Positions 34,557 to 43,557 of a stretch of DNA of 64,000 bases are shown piece by piece. Below the pieces are notes generated by a model that was given only the letters and a program-made list of their open reading frames with translations, had not been told where the DNA came from and made no database searches. The stretch spans positions 1 through 64,000 of the forward strand of contig NZ_WHOS01000026.1 of assembly GCF_013340935.1 (NCBI RefSeq), written 5' to 3'. Every line of letters begins with the position of its first letter. Position 1 is the stretch's first letter. Origin of the DNA: Azospirillum melinis. Its GTDB lineage: Bacteria > Pseudomonadota > Alphaproteobacteria > Azospirillales > Azospirillaceae. Made by a program: the position numbers and the translations under genes.

Positions 34557-36389
34557 ATGAATCGCGTCAGGATCGCTGCGCTCGCCACCTGTCTGACCGC
34601 GGTCGCCGCGGTCCCGGCCGCTGCGGCGGATTACTCCTCCACCATCTTCTTCGGCGACAGCCTGACCGACAGCGGCGCGTTCCAGTCGCTGCTCCCCGTC
34701 GGCGGCAAGTTTACCACCAACCCGGGTCCGGTGTGGGCGGAGACCGTCGCCGGGGCGCTCGGCACCTCCGCCACCACGGCGGCGGCGCGGGGCGGCACCG
34801 ACTATGCGGTCGGTGGGGCGCGGGTGAACACCTCGGTCGGCTTCCCCGCATCCGGTCCAACCGCGCTCGCCCCCAGCGTGGCGACGCAGATCTCCGGTTA
34901 TCTGGCCTCCAGCGGCGGCCGGGCCGACCCCAATGCGCTCTACACCGTCTGGGGTGGGGCGAACGACATCTTCACGGCACTCAACAACCCCGCCACCGCC
35001 CAGGCGACAGTGACTCAGGCCGCCAGCGATCTGGTGATGCAGGTGGCGCGGCTGCGCGCGGCTGGCGCGCGCACGATCCTGGTTCCGACGGTGCCGGACA
35101 TCGGATCGACTCCGTTCGGACGGGCGCAGGGCTCAGCCGCGGCGGCACAGATCACGCAGCTGGTCAGCGGCTATAACCAACTGGTCACGCTGGGGCTGGC
35201 GAATGCCGGCGTATCGGTCATTCCCATCGACACCTATTCCCTGCTGCGGGCGGCGGTGGCAGACCCGGCGGCCTTCGGCTTCACCAACGTGACCGGCACC
35301 GCCTGTACCACCAGCAGTTCTCTGCTCTGCACCTCCGGGACGTTGGTGGCGCCCAACGCGGCGCAGACCTACCTGTTCGCCGACGGCGTCCACCCGACCA
35401 CGGCCGGGCATCGTGCCGTGTCGGACTTCGTGCTGAACGCGCTGACCGCCCCCGGCAATGTGGCGCAGCTTGCCGAATCTCCGATCCACACCCGCGACCG
35501 GCTGACCTCCACCATCCTGGCCCAGGCGGCGACCAGCCTGTGGAGCCGCAAGCCCGGCACCAGCGGTGCCTGGATCAGCGGCGGGGTCGGCCGGCTGACC
35601 AGCGACCGCACCGGCGACCCCGGTGCCGGCGGTCAGGCGGAGGTGCGCGGCACGCCGCTGTCGGTCAGCGTCGGCATCGACAAGCGCTTCACCGAGAACC
35701 TCCTGCTGGGCGTGGCCGGCACGGCGTCGCATTACCGCGGCAGCTTCTCCACCGGCGGCGACTACAAGCAGCGGGAATATGTGCTGAGCGGTTACGGCGT
35801 CTACCGCATGGGCGGTGCCTTCGTGAACGGCGTCGGCTCCATCGGCTTCGCCGATTACGACCTGCGCCGTGGCGTCAGCATCAACGGCACCGATCACTCC
35901 ACCAGCGGCAACACCGAGGGCATCAATGCCTCCATCGGTGCCGAGGGCGGCTATGAGTTCATGACTGGCGGGCTGACCCACGGTCCGGTGCTGGGCCTGC
36001 GCTACCAGCATGTCGAGGTGGAGGGATTCAGCGAGGACAACAGCCTGTTCGGCTTCACCTACCGGTCGCAGACGCATAACTCGCTGGTCGGCAGCATCGG
36101 CTACCAGGCGGCCTATGATTTCGGCAGCGTCCTGCCCTATGCCAAGGTGACGCTGAACCGGGAGTTCAAGGACGACCAGCGGACCATCACGGTGGAAAGC
36201 CGCAGCATTTCCACGCTGGCCTACGACGTGGCGGTGGCGAAGCCGGATCGCAGCTATGTCGACCTGACGGCCGGCGCCTCCTTCAAGCTGGCGGAGTCGG
36301 TGACCGGCACGCTGGGCCTGAATGCCCGGCTGGGCGAGGAGAACCGCCGCGATTACGGCGGCTTCGTCGGCGTCAGCGTCGGTTTCTGA
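34557..36389 (+). CDS. autotransporter GDSL esterase/lipase
   Basis: A protein of about 610 residues: a signal peptide (about 1-23, cleavage after PAAAA), an SGNH/GDSL hydrolase domain (about 24-310; nucleophile in IFFGDSLTDSG, GGANDIF block, Asp/His in FADGVHPTTAGH) and a C-terminal autotransporter beta-barrel (about 340-610, ending in Phe). It matches the EstA type: a surface-anchored esterase held by its own barrel. ATG 34557 has GGGGAAGGG just upstream. No operon partner is evident. Confidence 0.93.
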   Translation: MNRVRIAALATCLTAVAAVPAAAADYSSTIFFGDSLTDSGAFQSLLPVGGKFTTNPGPVWAETVAGALGTSATTAAARGGTDYAVGGARVNTSVGFPASGPTALAPSVATQISGYLASSGGRADPNALYTVWGGANDIFTALNNPATAQATVTQAASDLVMQVARLRAAGARTILVPTVPDIGSTPFGRAQGSAAAAQITQLVSGYNQLVTLGLANAGVSVIPIDTYSLLRAAVADPAAFGFTNVTGTACTTSSSLLCTSGTLVAPNAAQTYLFADGVHPTTAGHRAVSDFVLNALTAPGNVAQLAESPIHTRDRLTSTILAQAATSLWSRKPGTSGAWISGGVGRLTSDRTGDPGAGGQAEVRGTPLSVSVGIDKRFTENLLLGVAGTASHYRGSFSTGGDYKQREYVLSGYGVYRMGGAFVNGVGSIGFADYDLRRGVSINGTDHSTSGNTEGINASIGAEGGYEFMTGGLTHGPVLGLRYQHVEVEGFSEDNSLFGFTYRSQTHNSLVGSIGYQAAYDFGSVLPYAKVTLNREFKDDQRTITVESRSISTLAYDVAVAKPDRSYVDLTAGASFKLAESVTGTLGLNARLGEENRRDYGGFVGVSVGF

Positions 36390-36463
36390 CGAAAGGCGGG
36401 GTGACCGGGAGCAACTCCGCTCCATATCAGGGGCGGATTTGCCAACGGGAGGATGACAGGGCC

Positions 36464-37159
36464 ATGTCAGACGTGATGATCGATGCCGCCGATGGCGGCC
36501 GTTTCTCAGCCTATGTCGCCAAGCCCACGGTGGCCCCCGCCGGCGGGCTTGTGGTGATTCAGGAAATCTTCGGCGTCAACGCGGTGATGCGCGAGATGTG
36601 CGACTGGTACGCCTCGCAGGGCTTCCTGGCGGTGTGCCCGGACCTGTTCTGGCGCCAGCAGCCGGGCGTGCAACTGACCGACAAGACGCAAGAGGAATGG
36701 AACCAGGCCTTCGCCCTGCTGAACGGCATGGATCAGGACAAGGCGGTGGACGACCTCAAAGCAGCGCTGGCTTGGGTGCGTGGTCAGGACGGCTGCACCG
36801 GCAAAGCCGGCAGCGTCGGCTACTGCCTGGGCGGTCGGCTGGCCTTCATGATGGCGACGCGGTCGGACGCCGATGCCAATGTCGGCTATTACGGCGTCGG
36901 TCTGGAGGGGCTGCTGGGCGAAGCGGGGAAGATCGCCAAGCCGCTGTTGCTGCACATCGCGGAGAACGACAAGTTCTCCAGCCCCGAGAAGCGCGATGCG
37001 GTGGTCGCCGGGGTGAAGGACAACAAATGGGTGACTGCCAAGGTCTATCCGGGCATGGACCATGCCTTCGCCCGACCGGGCGGCGAGCATTACGACCGCG
37101 ATGCGGCCGACGAGGCGAACCGGCTGACGGTGGAGTTCTTCCGGACGCATCTGGCCTGA
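36464..37159 (+). CDS. dienelactone hydrolase family protein
   Basis: An alpha/beta hydrolase of about 231 residues. The catalytic triad is Cys (VGYCLGGRLAF), Asp (AENDKFSS) and His (GMDHAFARPGG), with the conserved Glu in IQEIFGVN. This is the carboxymethylenebutenolidase family. No aromatic-degradation genes are near, so the physiological substrate is open. ATG 36464 is preferred (GGGAGG lies upstream). Confidence 0.9.
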   Translation: MSDVMIDAADGGRFSAYVAKPTVAPAGGLVVIQEIFGVNAVMREMCDWYASQGFLAVCPDLFWRQQPGVQLTDKTQEEWNQAFALLNGMDQDKAVDDLKAALAWVRGQDGCTGKAGSVGYCLGGRLAFMMATRSDADANVGYYGVGLEGLLGEAGKIAKPLLLHIAENDKFSSPEKRDAVVAGVKDNKWVTAKVYPGMDHAFARPGGEHYDRDAADEANRLTVEFFRTHLA

Positions 37160-37196
37160 CGCCAGCGCCGTTGACCGATTCCCTGAATAGTGGGAT

Positions 37197-37218
37197 GCAA
37201 GGGTCTTCCGACCCTTGC
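37197..37218 (+). terminator. hairpin between the dienelactone hydrolase gene and kdsA
   Basis: GCAAGGGT and ACCCTTGC are exact complements around loop CTTCCG. A second small hairpin (GAGGGC-GTC-GCCCTC) lies at 37244-37258 in the kdsA leader. No T-tract follows either. Confidence 0.4.
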
Positions 37219-37286
37219 CCGAACCCCTGTCGGGTGAGCGCGGGAGGGCGTCGCCCTCTCGCCTCGATTTGTTTTGGAGCACTCCG

Positions 37287-38114
37287 ATGACCACGCCGCG
37301 CGCCGTTCAGGTCGGCGACCTGACCATTGCCAACGACCGTCCCTTCGTCCTGATCGCCGGCCCCTGCCAGATGGAAAGCCGCGACCATGCGATGGAGACC
37401 GCGTCCGCGCTGGTGGAGATGACCCGCGCGCTGGGCATGGGGCTGATCTACAAGTCGAGCTTCGACAAGGCCAACCGCACCTCCATCACCACCGCGCGCG
37501 GTCTGGGCATGGACAAGGCCCTGCCGATCTTTGCGGAAATCCGCGAGCGGTTCGGCTGCCCGGTCATCACCGACGTGCATGAATCCACCCAGTGCGCCCC
37601 GGTCGCCGAGGCGGTGGACGTGCTGCAGATCCCGGCCTTCCTCTGCCGCCAGACCGACCTGCTGATCGCCGCCGCAGAAACCGGCCGCGCGGTGAATGTG
37701 AAGAAGGGCCAGTTCCTGGCACCGTGGGACATGAAGAATGTCGCCGCCAAGCTGGTCGCCTCGGGCAACGAGCGCGTGCTGCTGTGCGAGCGCGGTGCCA
37801 GCTTCGGCTACAACACGCTGGTGTCGGACATGCGGTCGCTGCCGATCATGGCGGAGACCGGCTTTCCGGTGGTGTTCGACGCCACCCATTCCGTCCAGCA
37901 GCCGGGCGGGCAGGGCACCACCTCGGGCGGCCAGCGGGAGTTCGTCCCCGTCCTGGCCCGCGCCGCCATCGCCGTCGGCGTCGCCGCCGTCTTCATGGAG
38001 ACGCACGAGAATCCCGACTGTGCTCCGAGCGACGGCCCGAACATGGTCCCGCTGACGGACATGCCGGCCCTGCTGGCCAAGCTCCAGGCCTTCGACCGTC
38101 TGGCGAAGTCCTAA
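37287..38114 (+). CDS. kdsA: 2-dehydro-3-deoxyphosphooctonate aldolase (KDO 8-P synthase)
   Basis: A 275-residue TIM-barrel enzyme that condenses phosphoenolpyruvate with arabinose 5-phosphate to KDO 8-phosphate for lipopolysaccharide core. Family motifs are IAGPCQMESRDHAM, KSSFDKANRTS, VNVKKGQFLAPWDM, LCERGASFGYNTL and FDATHSVQQPGG. TGGAG lies 7 bases before ATG 37287. The DUF192 gene follows after an 88-bp gap. Confidence 0.97.
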   Translation: MTTPRAVQVGDLTIANDRPFVLIAGPCQMESRDHAMETASALVEMTRALGMGLIYKSSFDKANRTSITTARGLGMDKALPIFAEIRERFGCPVITDVHESTQCAPVAEAVDVLQIPAFLCRQTDLLIAAAETGRAVNVKKGQFLAPWDMKNVAAKLVASGNERVLLCERGASFGYNTLVSDMRSLPIMAETGFPVVFDATHSVQQPGGQGTTSGGQREFVPVLARAAIAVGVAAVFMETHENPDCAPSDGPNMVPLTDMPALLAKLQAFDRLAKS

Positions 38115-38202
38115 AACAGGCTTAATTTGGCTGAGGCGGGGCGCCGTGCTTCACTGGCGCCTCTCCCGCATCCACGGGTCAGGTCAGCCTTCGGGGACAT
38201 GC

Positions 38203-38673
38203 ATGATGGTCGGTCGGAGTTTTCGGGGTGTGGTGGCGGCACTCCTGCTGCTGGTGGTCGCCTTCCCGGCACTGGCGCTGGAGACTTTCCAGAAATCCAA
38301 GCTGACCGTCGAGACGGCCGGCGGCGGCAAGTTCCGCTTCGACATCGAACTGGCGTTGACGCCCGGCCAGCAGGCACAGGGGCTGATGTTCCGCCAGTCG
38401 ATGGCCGCCGATGCCGGGATGCTGTTCATCTACGACCGGGTGCAGCCCGCCAGCTTCTGGATGAAGAACACCCTGATCCCGCTCGACATGCTGTTCATCG
38501 CTGCCGACGGCCGCATCGTGAACATCCATGAGCGGGCGGTGCCGGAATCGCTGGACTCCGTCAATTCCGACGGCCCGGTCAAGGCGATTCTGGAACTGAA
38601 CGGCGGCATGGCCTCGCGGCTCGGCATCCGTCCCGGCGACCGGGTGGTTTCCCCCGACATCGCCAAGCCGTAA
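38203..38673 (+). CDS. DUF192 family exported protein
   Basis: A protein of about 156 residues with a signal peptide (about 8-26, ending PALALE) and a DUF192 domain (MFRQSMAADAGMLFIYD, then SFWMKNTLIPLDMLFI). The family is small, exported and of unknown function. ATG 38203 and 38206 are adjacent choices. Confidence 0.9.
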   Translation: MMVGRSFRGVVAALLLLVVAFPALALETFQKSKLTVETAGGGKFRFDIELALTPGQQAQGLMFRQSMAADAGMLFIYDRVQPASFWMKNTLIPLDMLFIAADGRIVNIHERAVPESLDSVNSDGPVKAILELNGGMASRLGIRPGDRVVSPDIAKP

Positions 38674-38765
38674 GTCCCGACGTTGAAAGACGGCCCGCCG
38701 CCCATGACTTTCGCGTAAACTCGCCCAGATTGATCGCGCGGGCATGAGCGGCGCGGAGGGGCGCG

Positions 38766-40412
38766 ATGGCCAAGGGAGCAGGCAGGCAGGCGGCGATCTT
38801 TCTCGGACTGGCGCTCAGTGCCGCGGCCGGCCTGTCCGCCTATGTCGTGCTGGCGCGGGCCGAGCCCGGTCCGTCCTATCGTCTGGCGCGGGTGGAGCAA
38901 GGCCCGCTGGTCAGCGCCATCACCGCCACCGGCACAATGAGCGCGCTGGTGACGGTGGAGGTCAGTTCCCAACTCTCCGGCCAGATCGCCGAGCTTTATG
39001 CCGATTTCAACAGCCGGGTCACCAGTGGGCAGATCCTCGCCCGGCTGAACGGCGACCAGCTTGCCGCCCGGCTCGCCCAGGCCGGTGCCGATGTCGATTC
39101 GGCCAAGGCATCTCTAATCCAGCAGCAGGCCCTGCTCGACAAGGCGCGGGCCGATCTCGCCAATGCCAACGCCAGCATTGCCAATGCCGATGCGCAGATT
39201 GTCCGCGCCGACCTCGCCCAGCGCGATGCGGAGCGCGATCTGCGGCGGCGGCGCGATCTGCAGGGCCGCGGTGTGGTCGCCGCCGCCGATCTGGAAAAGG
39301 CGGAAACCGCTGCCCACAGCGCCCAGGCCCAGCTGATCGCCGCCCGCGCGCAGAAGCGGCAGGCTGAAGCGGCCGAGGCATCCGCCGAAGCTTCACTGGC
39401 GGTCGCCGGTGCCCAGGTGGAGGTCGCCCGTGCCCAGGTGGCCCAGCGCGAGGCGGCCTTGCAACTGGTCCGTGTCGATTTGAACCGCTCGGTGATCCGG
39501 TCGCCCATCGACGGCGTGGTGGTGAACCGGGCGGTCAGCAGCGGCCAGACGGTGGCGGCCAGCCTGTCGGCGCCCACGCTGTTCACCATCGCCCAGGATC
39601 TGCGGCAGATGGAGGTGCTGGCCAACATCGACGAGGCCGACATCGGCCGGGTCCGCGAAGGCATGGCGGTGCGTTTCACCGTCAACGCCTTCCCCGGCGA
39701 CAGCTTCACCGGCCGGGTGGCGCAGGTGCGCCTGGCGCCGAAGGAGGACCAGACCGTCGTCACCTACATCGTCGTCATCACGGTGGAGAATCCGGAACTG
39801 CGCCTGCTGCCCGGCATGACCGCCAACCTGCGCATCACCGTGGACGAGCGGCCATCGGCGGTGAAGCTGCCGAATGCGGCCCTGCGCTTCCGTCCGCCGG
39901 GCGTCGAGTCCTTCGCCGATGCGCCGGCGCCGACCACCGGTGGCCTGAATGGCGGCCGCGGCGCCGCGGCGCTGGAGGCTGCCGCCAAGCGGGTGACGGA
40001 CGGGCTGAAACTGGACGAGATCAAGCGGCGCGACATCGCCGCCCTGGTCGCCGAGGCCCGCGAGCGCTTCGCAGCACTGGATGCGGAAGGCGGCGATCCG
40101 GAACGCCGCAGAGTGGAGGCCAACGCCATCCGCACCGCGACGCTGGAGCGGATGGCCGGACTGCTCGACCCGGCGCAGCGCGACCGCTTCGAGTCGCTGG
40201 TCGATCCCGGCCGGGCAGCCGAGGCCACACGGACCGTCTGGGTACCCAGTCCCGGTAATGGGAGTCCTGTCGGTGTGCCGGTGCGGCTTGGCATCGGCGA
40301 CGGCAGCTTCACCGAGGTGGTGTCCGGCGACCTGCGGGCGGGGCAGGAGGTCATCACCGGCATCCTCGCCTCCGACCGCGACACCCGTCGGGGACCGCGC
40401 CTTGGCTTCTGA
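38766..40412 (+). CDS. MacA/HlyD-type periplasmic adaptor with an extra helical segment
   Basis: A 548-residue membrane-fusion protein: an N-terminal anchor helix (about 8-28), a lipoyl half-motif, a long alpha-hairpin with Ala/Gln-rich heptads (about 95-230), the second lipoyl half (RSPIDGVVVNRAVSSGQTV), a beta-barrel domain (about 265-350) and a membrane-proximal domain (about 490-540). It links the ATPase and permease encoded next to an outer-membrane channel not found here. Residues about 385-475 are an insertion rich in charged helix, not usual for MacA, and include LLDPAQRDRFESLVD. Confidence 0.9.
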   Translation: MAKGAGRQAAIFLGLALSAAAGLSAYVVLARAEPGPSYRLARVEQGPLVSAITATGTMSALVTVEVSSQLSGQIAELYADFNSRVTSGQILARLNGDQLAARLAQAGADVDSAKASLIQQQALLDKARADLANANASIANADAQIVRADLAQRDAERDLRRRRDLQGRGVVAAADLEKAETAAHSAQAQLIAARAQKRQAEAAEASAEASLAVAGAQVEVARAQVAQREAALQLVRVDLNRSVIRSPIDGVVVNRAVSSGQTVAASLSAPTLFTIAQDLRQMEVLANIDEADIGRVREGMAVRFTVNAFPGDSFTGRVAQVRLAPKEDQTVVTYIVVITVENPELRLLPGMTANLRITVDERPSAVKLPNAALRFRPPGVESFADAPAPTTGGLNGGRGAAALEAAAKRVTDGLKLDEIKRRDIAALVAEARERFAALDAEGGDPERRRVEANAIRTATLERMAGLLDPAQRDRFESLVDPGRAAEATRTVWVPSPGNGSPVGVPVRLGIGDGSFTEVVSGDLRAGQEVITGILASDRDTRRGPRLGF

Positions 40413-41133
40413 ACCGGCCGAGCCTCTGATTACGGTCGAGCGCCTGACCCGCCATTACCGCATGGGGCCGCAGATCGTCCATGCGCTGGACGATGTCTCC
40501 GTCGTGATCCACCGTGGCGAGTTCGTTGCGGTGATGGGGCCATCCGGGTCCGGCAAATCTACCTTCATGAACCTGCTGGGCTGCCTGGACCGTCCGGACT
40601 CAGGCACCTACCGGCTGGATGGGCAGGAGGTGGCGGGGCAGGAGGGCACCGGACTATCCTCCGACGCGCTGGCGGCGGTGCGGAACCGCAGCATCGGCTT
40701 CGTTTTCCAGTCCTTCAACCTGCTGCCGCGGCAGACGGCGCTCGACAACGTGATGCTGCCGATGGTCTATGCCGGCGTCGGCCATGCCCAGCGGGTCGAG
40801 CGGGCACTGACCGCACTCGATTCGGTGGGGCTGCGTGAGCGGGCAAGGCACCGGCCGACTCAGCTCTCCGGCGGGCAGCAGCAGCGTGTCGCCATCGCCC
40901 GTGCGCTGGTCAACGACCCGCTGCTGCTGCTGGCCGACGAACCGACCGGGGCGCTCGACACCGTCACCAGCCTGGAGATCATCGGCCTGTTCCAGCGGCT
41001 GAACCGCTGCGGCATCACAATCGTGCTGGTGACGCATGAGCCGGAGGTGGCGCGCTTCGCCGGCCGTGTCCTGAACTTCCGTGACGGCCGGCTGATCGAC
41101 GACGTGAACCAGACCCCGGAGGCCGCGGCATGA
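40402..41133 (+). CDS. ABC transporter ATPase, MacB type
   Basis: A protein of about 243 residues with Walker A GPSGSGKST, Q-loop VFQSFNLLP, signature LSGGQQQRVAIARAL, Walker B LLLADEPTGALD and H-loop VLVTHEPEVA. TTG 40402 is chosen because GGGA lies 7 bases before it; it overlaps the adaptor stop by 11 bp. The ATPase and permease, fused in E. coli MacB, are separate here. Confidence 0.93.
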   Translation: MASEPAEPLITVERLTRHYRMGPQIVHALDDVSVVIHRGEFVAVMGPSGSGKSTFMNLLGCLDRPDSGTYRLDGQEVAGQEGTGLSSDALAAVRNRSIGFVFQSFNLLPRQTALDNVMLPMVYAGVGHAQRVERALTALDSVGLRERARHRPTQLSGGQQQRVAIARALVNDPLLLLADEPTGALDTVTSLEIIGLFQRLNRCGITIVLVTHEPEVARFAGRVLNFRDGRLIDDVNQTPEAAA

Positions 41134-42362
41134 CCGCCTGGGACGCCCTGCGCGCCGCGCTCGATTCGCTGCGGGCCAACCCGCTGCGCAGCGCCCTGAC
41201 CATGCTGGGCATCGTCATCGGCGTGGCTGCCGTGATCGCCATGGTCGCGGTGGGCGCCGGTGCGCGCGATCAGGTGCTGCGCCAGATCGCCAGCCTGGGC
41301 ACCAACCTGATCATGGTGGGGCAGGGCAGCATTGCCCGGGGCGGTGTGAAGCTGGGCGCCGGCACAGCCTCATCCCTGACGGAGGACGATGCGCTGGCGG
41401 TACTGTCGGAGATCCCCGGCGTGGTGGTGACGGCTCCGTCGGTGCGCTGGGGATTGCAGATCGTCGCCGGCAACCAGAATTGGGGCACCGTGCTGTTCGG
41501 CATCACGCCCGACTATATGGATGCCCGCGACTGGAGTGTTGCGACGGGGCGCGGCCTGTCGGACGAGGATGTGGCGCAAGCCAACAAGGTCGTGGTGCTG
41601 GGCCAGACGGTGGTGCGCAACCTGTTCGGCGGCGGCGACCCCATCGGGGAGCCGGTGCGGGTCTTCTCCACCCCGCTGACCGTCGTCGGCGTGCTGGCGG
41701 AGAAGGGGCAGAACACCCAGGGACAGGACCAGGACGACGTCATCTTCGTGCCGCTGTCCACCGCTAAGCGCAACATTCCGGGAATGGCAAAGAGCAACCC
41801 GCGCTTCATCCACACCATGGTGGTGAAGATGCGCGACGGCACCGACATGGCCGAGGCCCAGGCGCAGATCCGCGACCTGCTGCGCCAGCGCCACCGGCTG
41901 GTTGCCGGCCAGGACGACGATTTCTGGATGCGTGACCTGTCGGAGGTGTCGGCGACCCGTGATGCCTCGTCACGCGCCCTGTCCTTCCTGCTGGCCGCCG
42001 TGGCGGCGGTCTCACTGCTGGTCGGCGGCATCGGCATCATGAACATCATGCTGGTGTCGGTGACCGAGCGCACGCGGGAGATCGGGTTGCGGATCGCCAT
42101 CGGGGCGCGGCGGCGCGACATCCTGGTGCAGTTCCTGATCGAATCGACCACCCTGTCGCTGATCGGCGCCGCCGTCGGCGTGGCGCTCGGCATCGGCACC
42201 GCCATGGGCGTCGCGGCTCTGGCCGGATGGCCGACGCTGATCCAGACCGACTCGGTCGTTCTGGCAGTGGTGGTCAGCGGTATCGTCGGTGTGTTCTTCG
42301 GCCTGTACCCCGCCAGACGGGCTGCCCGCCTCAACCCGATCGAGGCGCTGCGGCACGAATAG
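41130..42362 (+). CDS. ABC transporter permease, MacB type
   Basis: A 410-residue FtsX/MacB-like permease: one N-terminal membrane helix (about 20-42), a large periplasmic domain (about 50-270) and three C-terminal helices (about 285-390), ending in the conserved PARRAARLNPIEALRHE. It overlaps the ATPase stop by 4 bp (ATGA). Together with the adaptor it forms a tripartite exporter, perhaps for antibiotics, siderophores or lipoproteins; the substrate is unknown. Confidence 0.93.
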   Translation: MTAWDALRAALDSLRANPLRSALTMLGIVIGVAAVIAMVAVGAGARDQVLRQIASLGTNLIMVGQGSIARGGVKLGAGTASSLTEDDALAVLSEIPGVVVTAPSVRWGLQIVAGNQNWGTVLFGITPDYMDARDWSVATGRGLSDEDVAQANKVVVLGQTVVRNLFGGGDPIGEPVRVFSTPLTVVGVLAEKGQNTQGQDQDDVIFVPLSTAKRNIPGMAKSNPRFIHTMVVKMRDGTDMAEAQAQIRDLLRQRHRLVAGQDDDFWMRDLSEVSATRDASSRALSFLLAAVAAVSLLVGGIGIMNIMLVSVTERTREIGLRIAIGARRRDILVQFLIESTTLSLIGAAVGVALGIGTAMGVAALAGWPTLIQTDSVVLAVVVSGIVGVFFGLYPARRAARLNPIEALRHE

Positions 42363-42735
42363 CCGCGAGGTCGGCCTTCACCTCGCCCGTCAGCACGACC
42401 AGCGGTGCCTTGCTGCGCGCCAGCCATAGCGCCAGCCGGCCGACCCAGACCACTTCCCGCGGAACCGCCAGCAGCGCCGGCTGCCGTTCCGCCACCACGC
42501 GCGCCAGGGCGAGGGGGGATGTGGCGGCATGGCGCTTGGCAAGGTCGATCTGCCCGACGGTGGGGTCCAGCTCGGCGCGCAGCGGTCCTCCGCCCATCGG
42601 CGCCACTACATCCACCGCAGCGCCTGCTCGCTGCAGTTCGTGGGCGAGGTCGATGGCGGAGCGGCGGTCAGGACGGTCGGCAAGGTCTGGCTGGAACAGG
42701 ATGATGGCGAGTGGTGCAGGGGTGAGTGATGGCAA
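42331..42735 (-). pseudogene. truncated glycosyltransferase (GT4-type N-terminal part)
   Basis: A 134-residue frame resembling only the N-terminal half of a GT4-type glycosyltransferase (ILFQPDLADRPDRRSAIDLA, HELQRAGAAVDVVAPMGGGP, REVVWVGRLALWLARSKAPL). A full enzyme would be about 350-400 residues with a nucleotide-sugar domain that is absent. The frame stops inside the end of the convergent permease gene (32-bp overlap). There is no clear ribosome binding site. I read it as a remnant cut off at the exporter locus, but a small functional protein cannot be excluded. Confidence 0.5.
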
Positions 42736-42890
42736 CGAAACGGATCCGGAACGGTGTTGACGACAGGCTGTTGAGCGACCGAATGCCGCAGCGAACGACC
42801 GGCAGGGCAGGCGGGATGGAAAAGACCGCGAAAGCGGTGCGCCCTCCGCTTGCCGTGGGCGTGGCGTTCGTGTATCTCACAACGCGGCGA

Positions 42891-42968
42891 CGGGGCGTAG
42901 CGCAGTCTGGTCAGCGCGCCAGTTTTGGGTACTGGAGGCCCCCGGTTCGAATCCGGGCGCCCCGACCA
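42891..42968 (+). tRNA. tRNA-Pro (anticodon TGG)
   Basis: A full cloverleaf is visible: acceptor CGGGGCG/CGCCCCG, D-stem GCGC/GCGC, anticodon stem CCAGT/ACTGG with loop TTTGGGT, T-arm CCCGG-TTCGAAT-CCGGG, discriminator A and an encoded CCA. The anticodon TGG reads proline codons. Confidence 0.96.
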
Positions 42969-43043
42969 TCGCCAGAGGACAAATCCGCGTCCAAGCCATG
43001 GAGCCAGGACGCAACGGCAGGCATTTGGGGAGACGAGCGAGCC

Positions 43044-43340
43044 ATGAACGTCCGGATCTATCAGCCGAGCAAGACGGCCATGCAATCCGGCCGGGCTAAG
43101 ACTCACCGTTGGATGCTGGACTACGAGATCGAGACGCCGCGCCGTCCGGAACCGCTGATGGGCTGGACCAGCTCCGGCGACACCCTGAACCAGGTGCGCT
43201 TGTCCTTCGAGACCAAGGAAGAGGCCATCGCCTTCGCGGAGCGCGAGGGTTGGAGCTATACCGTGCAGGAGGCTGCGGTCCGCCGCGTCCGTCCGCGCAA
43301 CTACGCCGACAACTTCCGCACCGACCGCCCGCGCTTCTGA
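43044..43340 (+). CDS. complex I accessory subunit, NDUFS4-like (ETC complex I family)
   Basis: A 98-residue protein of the NDUFS4/AQDQ family of NADH:ubiquinone oxidoreductase accessory subunits (VRIYQPSKTAMQSGRAKTHR, then LMGWTSSGDTLNQVRLSFET and KEEAIAFAEREGWSY). Such genes are typical of alphaproteobacteria and lie apart from the nuo operon. It sits between two tRNA genes. The start is ATG 43044. Confidence 0.93.
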   Translation: MNVRIYQPSKTAMQSGRAKTHRWMLDYEIETPRRPEPLMGWTSSGDTLNQVRLSFETKEEAIAFAEREGWSYTVQEAAVRRVRPRNYADNFRTDRPRF

Positions 43341-43404
43341 TAGCCTATGCGACAGCCGGTATCGGCCCGAGTCGCGACCGGCATCCGGGGAGAAACCGGG
43401 ATAA

Positions 43405-43481
43405 GGCCCCATAGCTCAGTTGGATAGAGCAGCCGCCTTCTAAGCGGCAGGTCGCTGGTTCGAATCCAGCTGGGGTCGCCA
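43405..43481 (+). tRNA. tRNA-Arg (anticodon TCT)
   Basis: Acceptor GGCCCCA/TGGGGTC (one G-T pair), anticodon stem GCCGC/GCGGC with loop CTTCTAA, T-arm GCTGG-TTCGAAT-CCAGC, discriminator G and an encoded CCA. The anticodon TCT reads AGA/AGG arginine codons. A bidirectional terminator follows. Confidence 0.96.
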
Positions 43482-43506
43482 TCTCGGCAGTCCGTTTCAG
43501 AACAAC

Positions 43507-43534
43507 AAAAAGCCCCGCTTCGGCGGGGCTTTTT
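43507..43534. terminator. bidirectional intrinsic terminator
   Basis: AAAAAGCCCCGC and GCGGGGCTTTTT are complementary around a TTCG tetraloop, giving a T-run on both strands. It serves tRNA-Arg on the plus strand and the chemoreceptor gene on the minus strand. Confidence 0.92.
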
Positions 43535-43557
43535 GTTTGCGGCCGGGAGGCTGGCGC

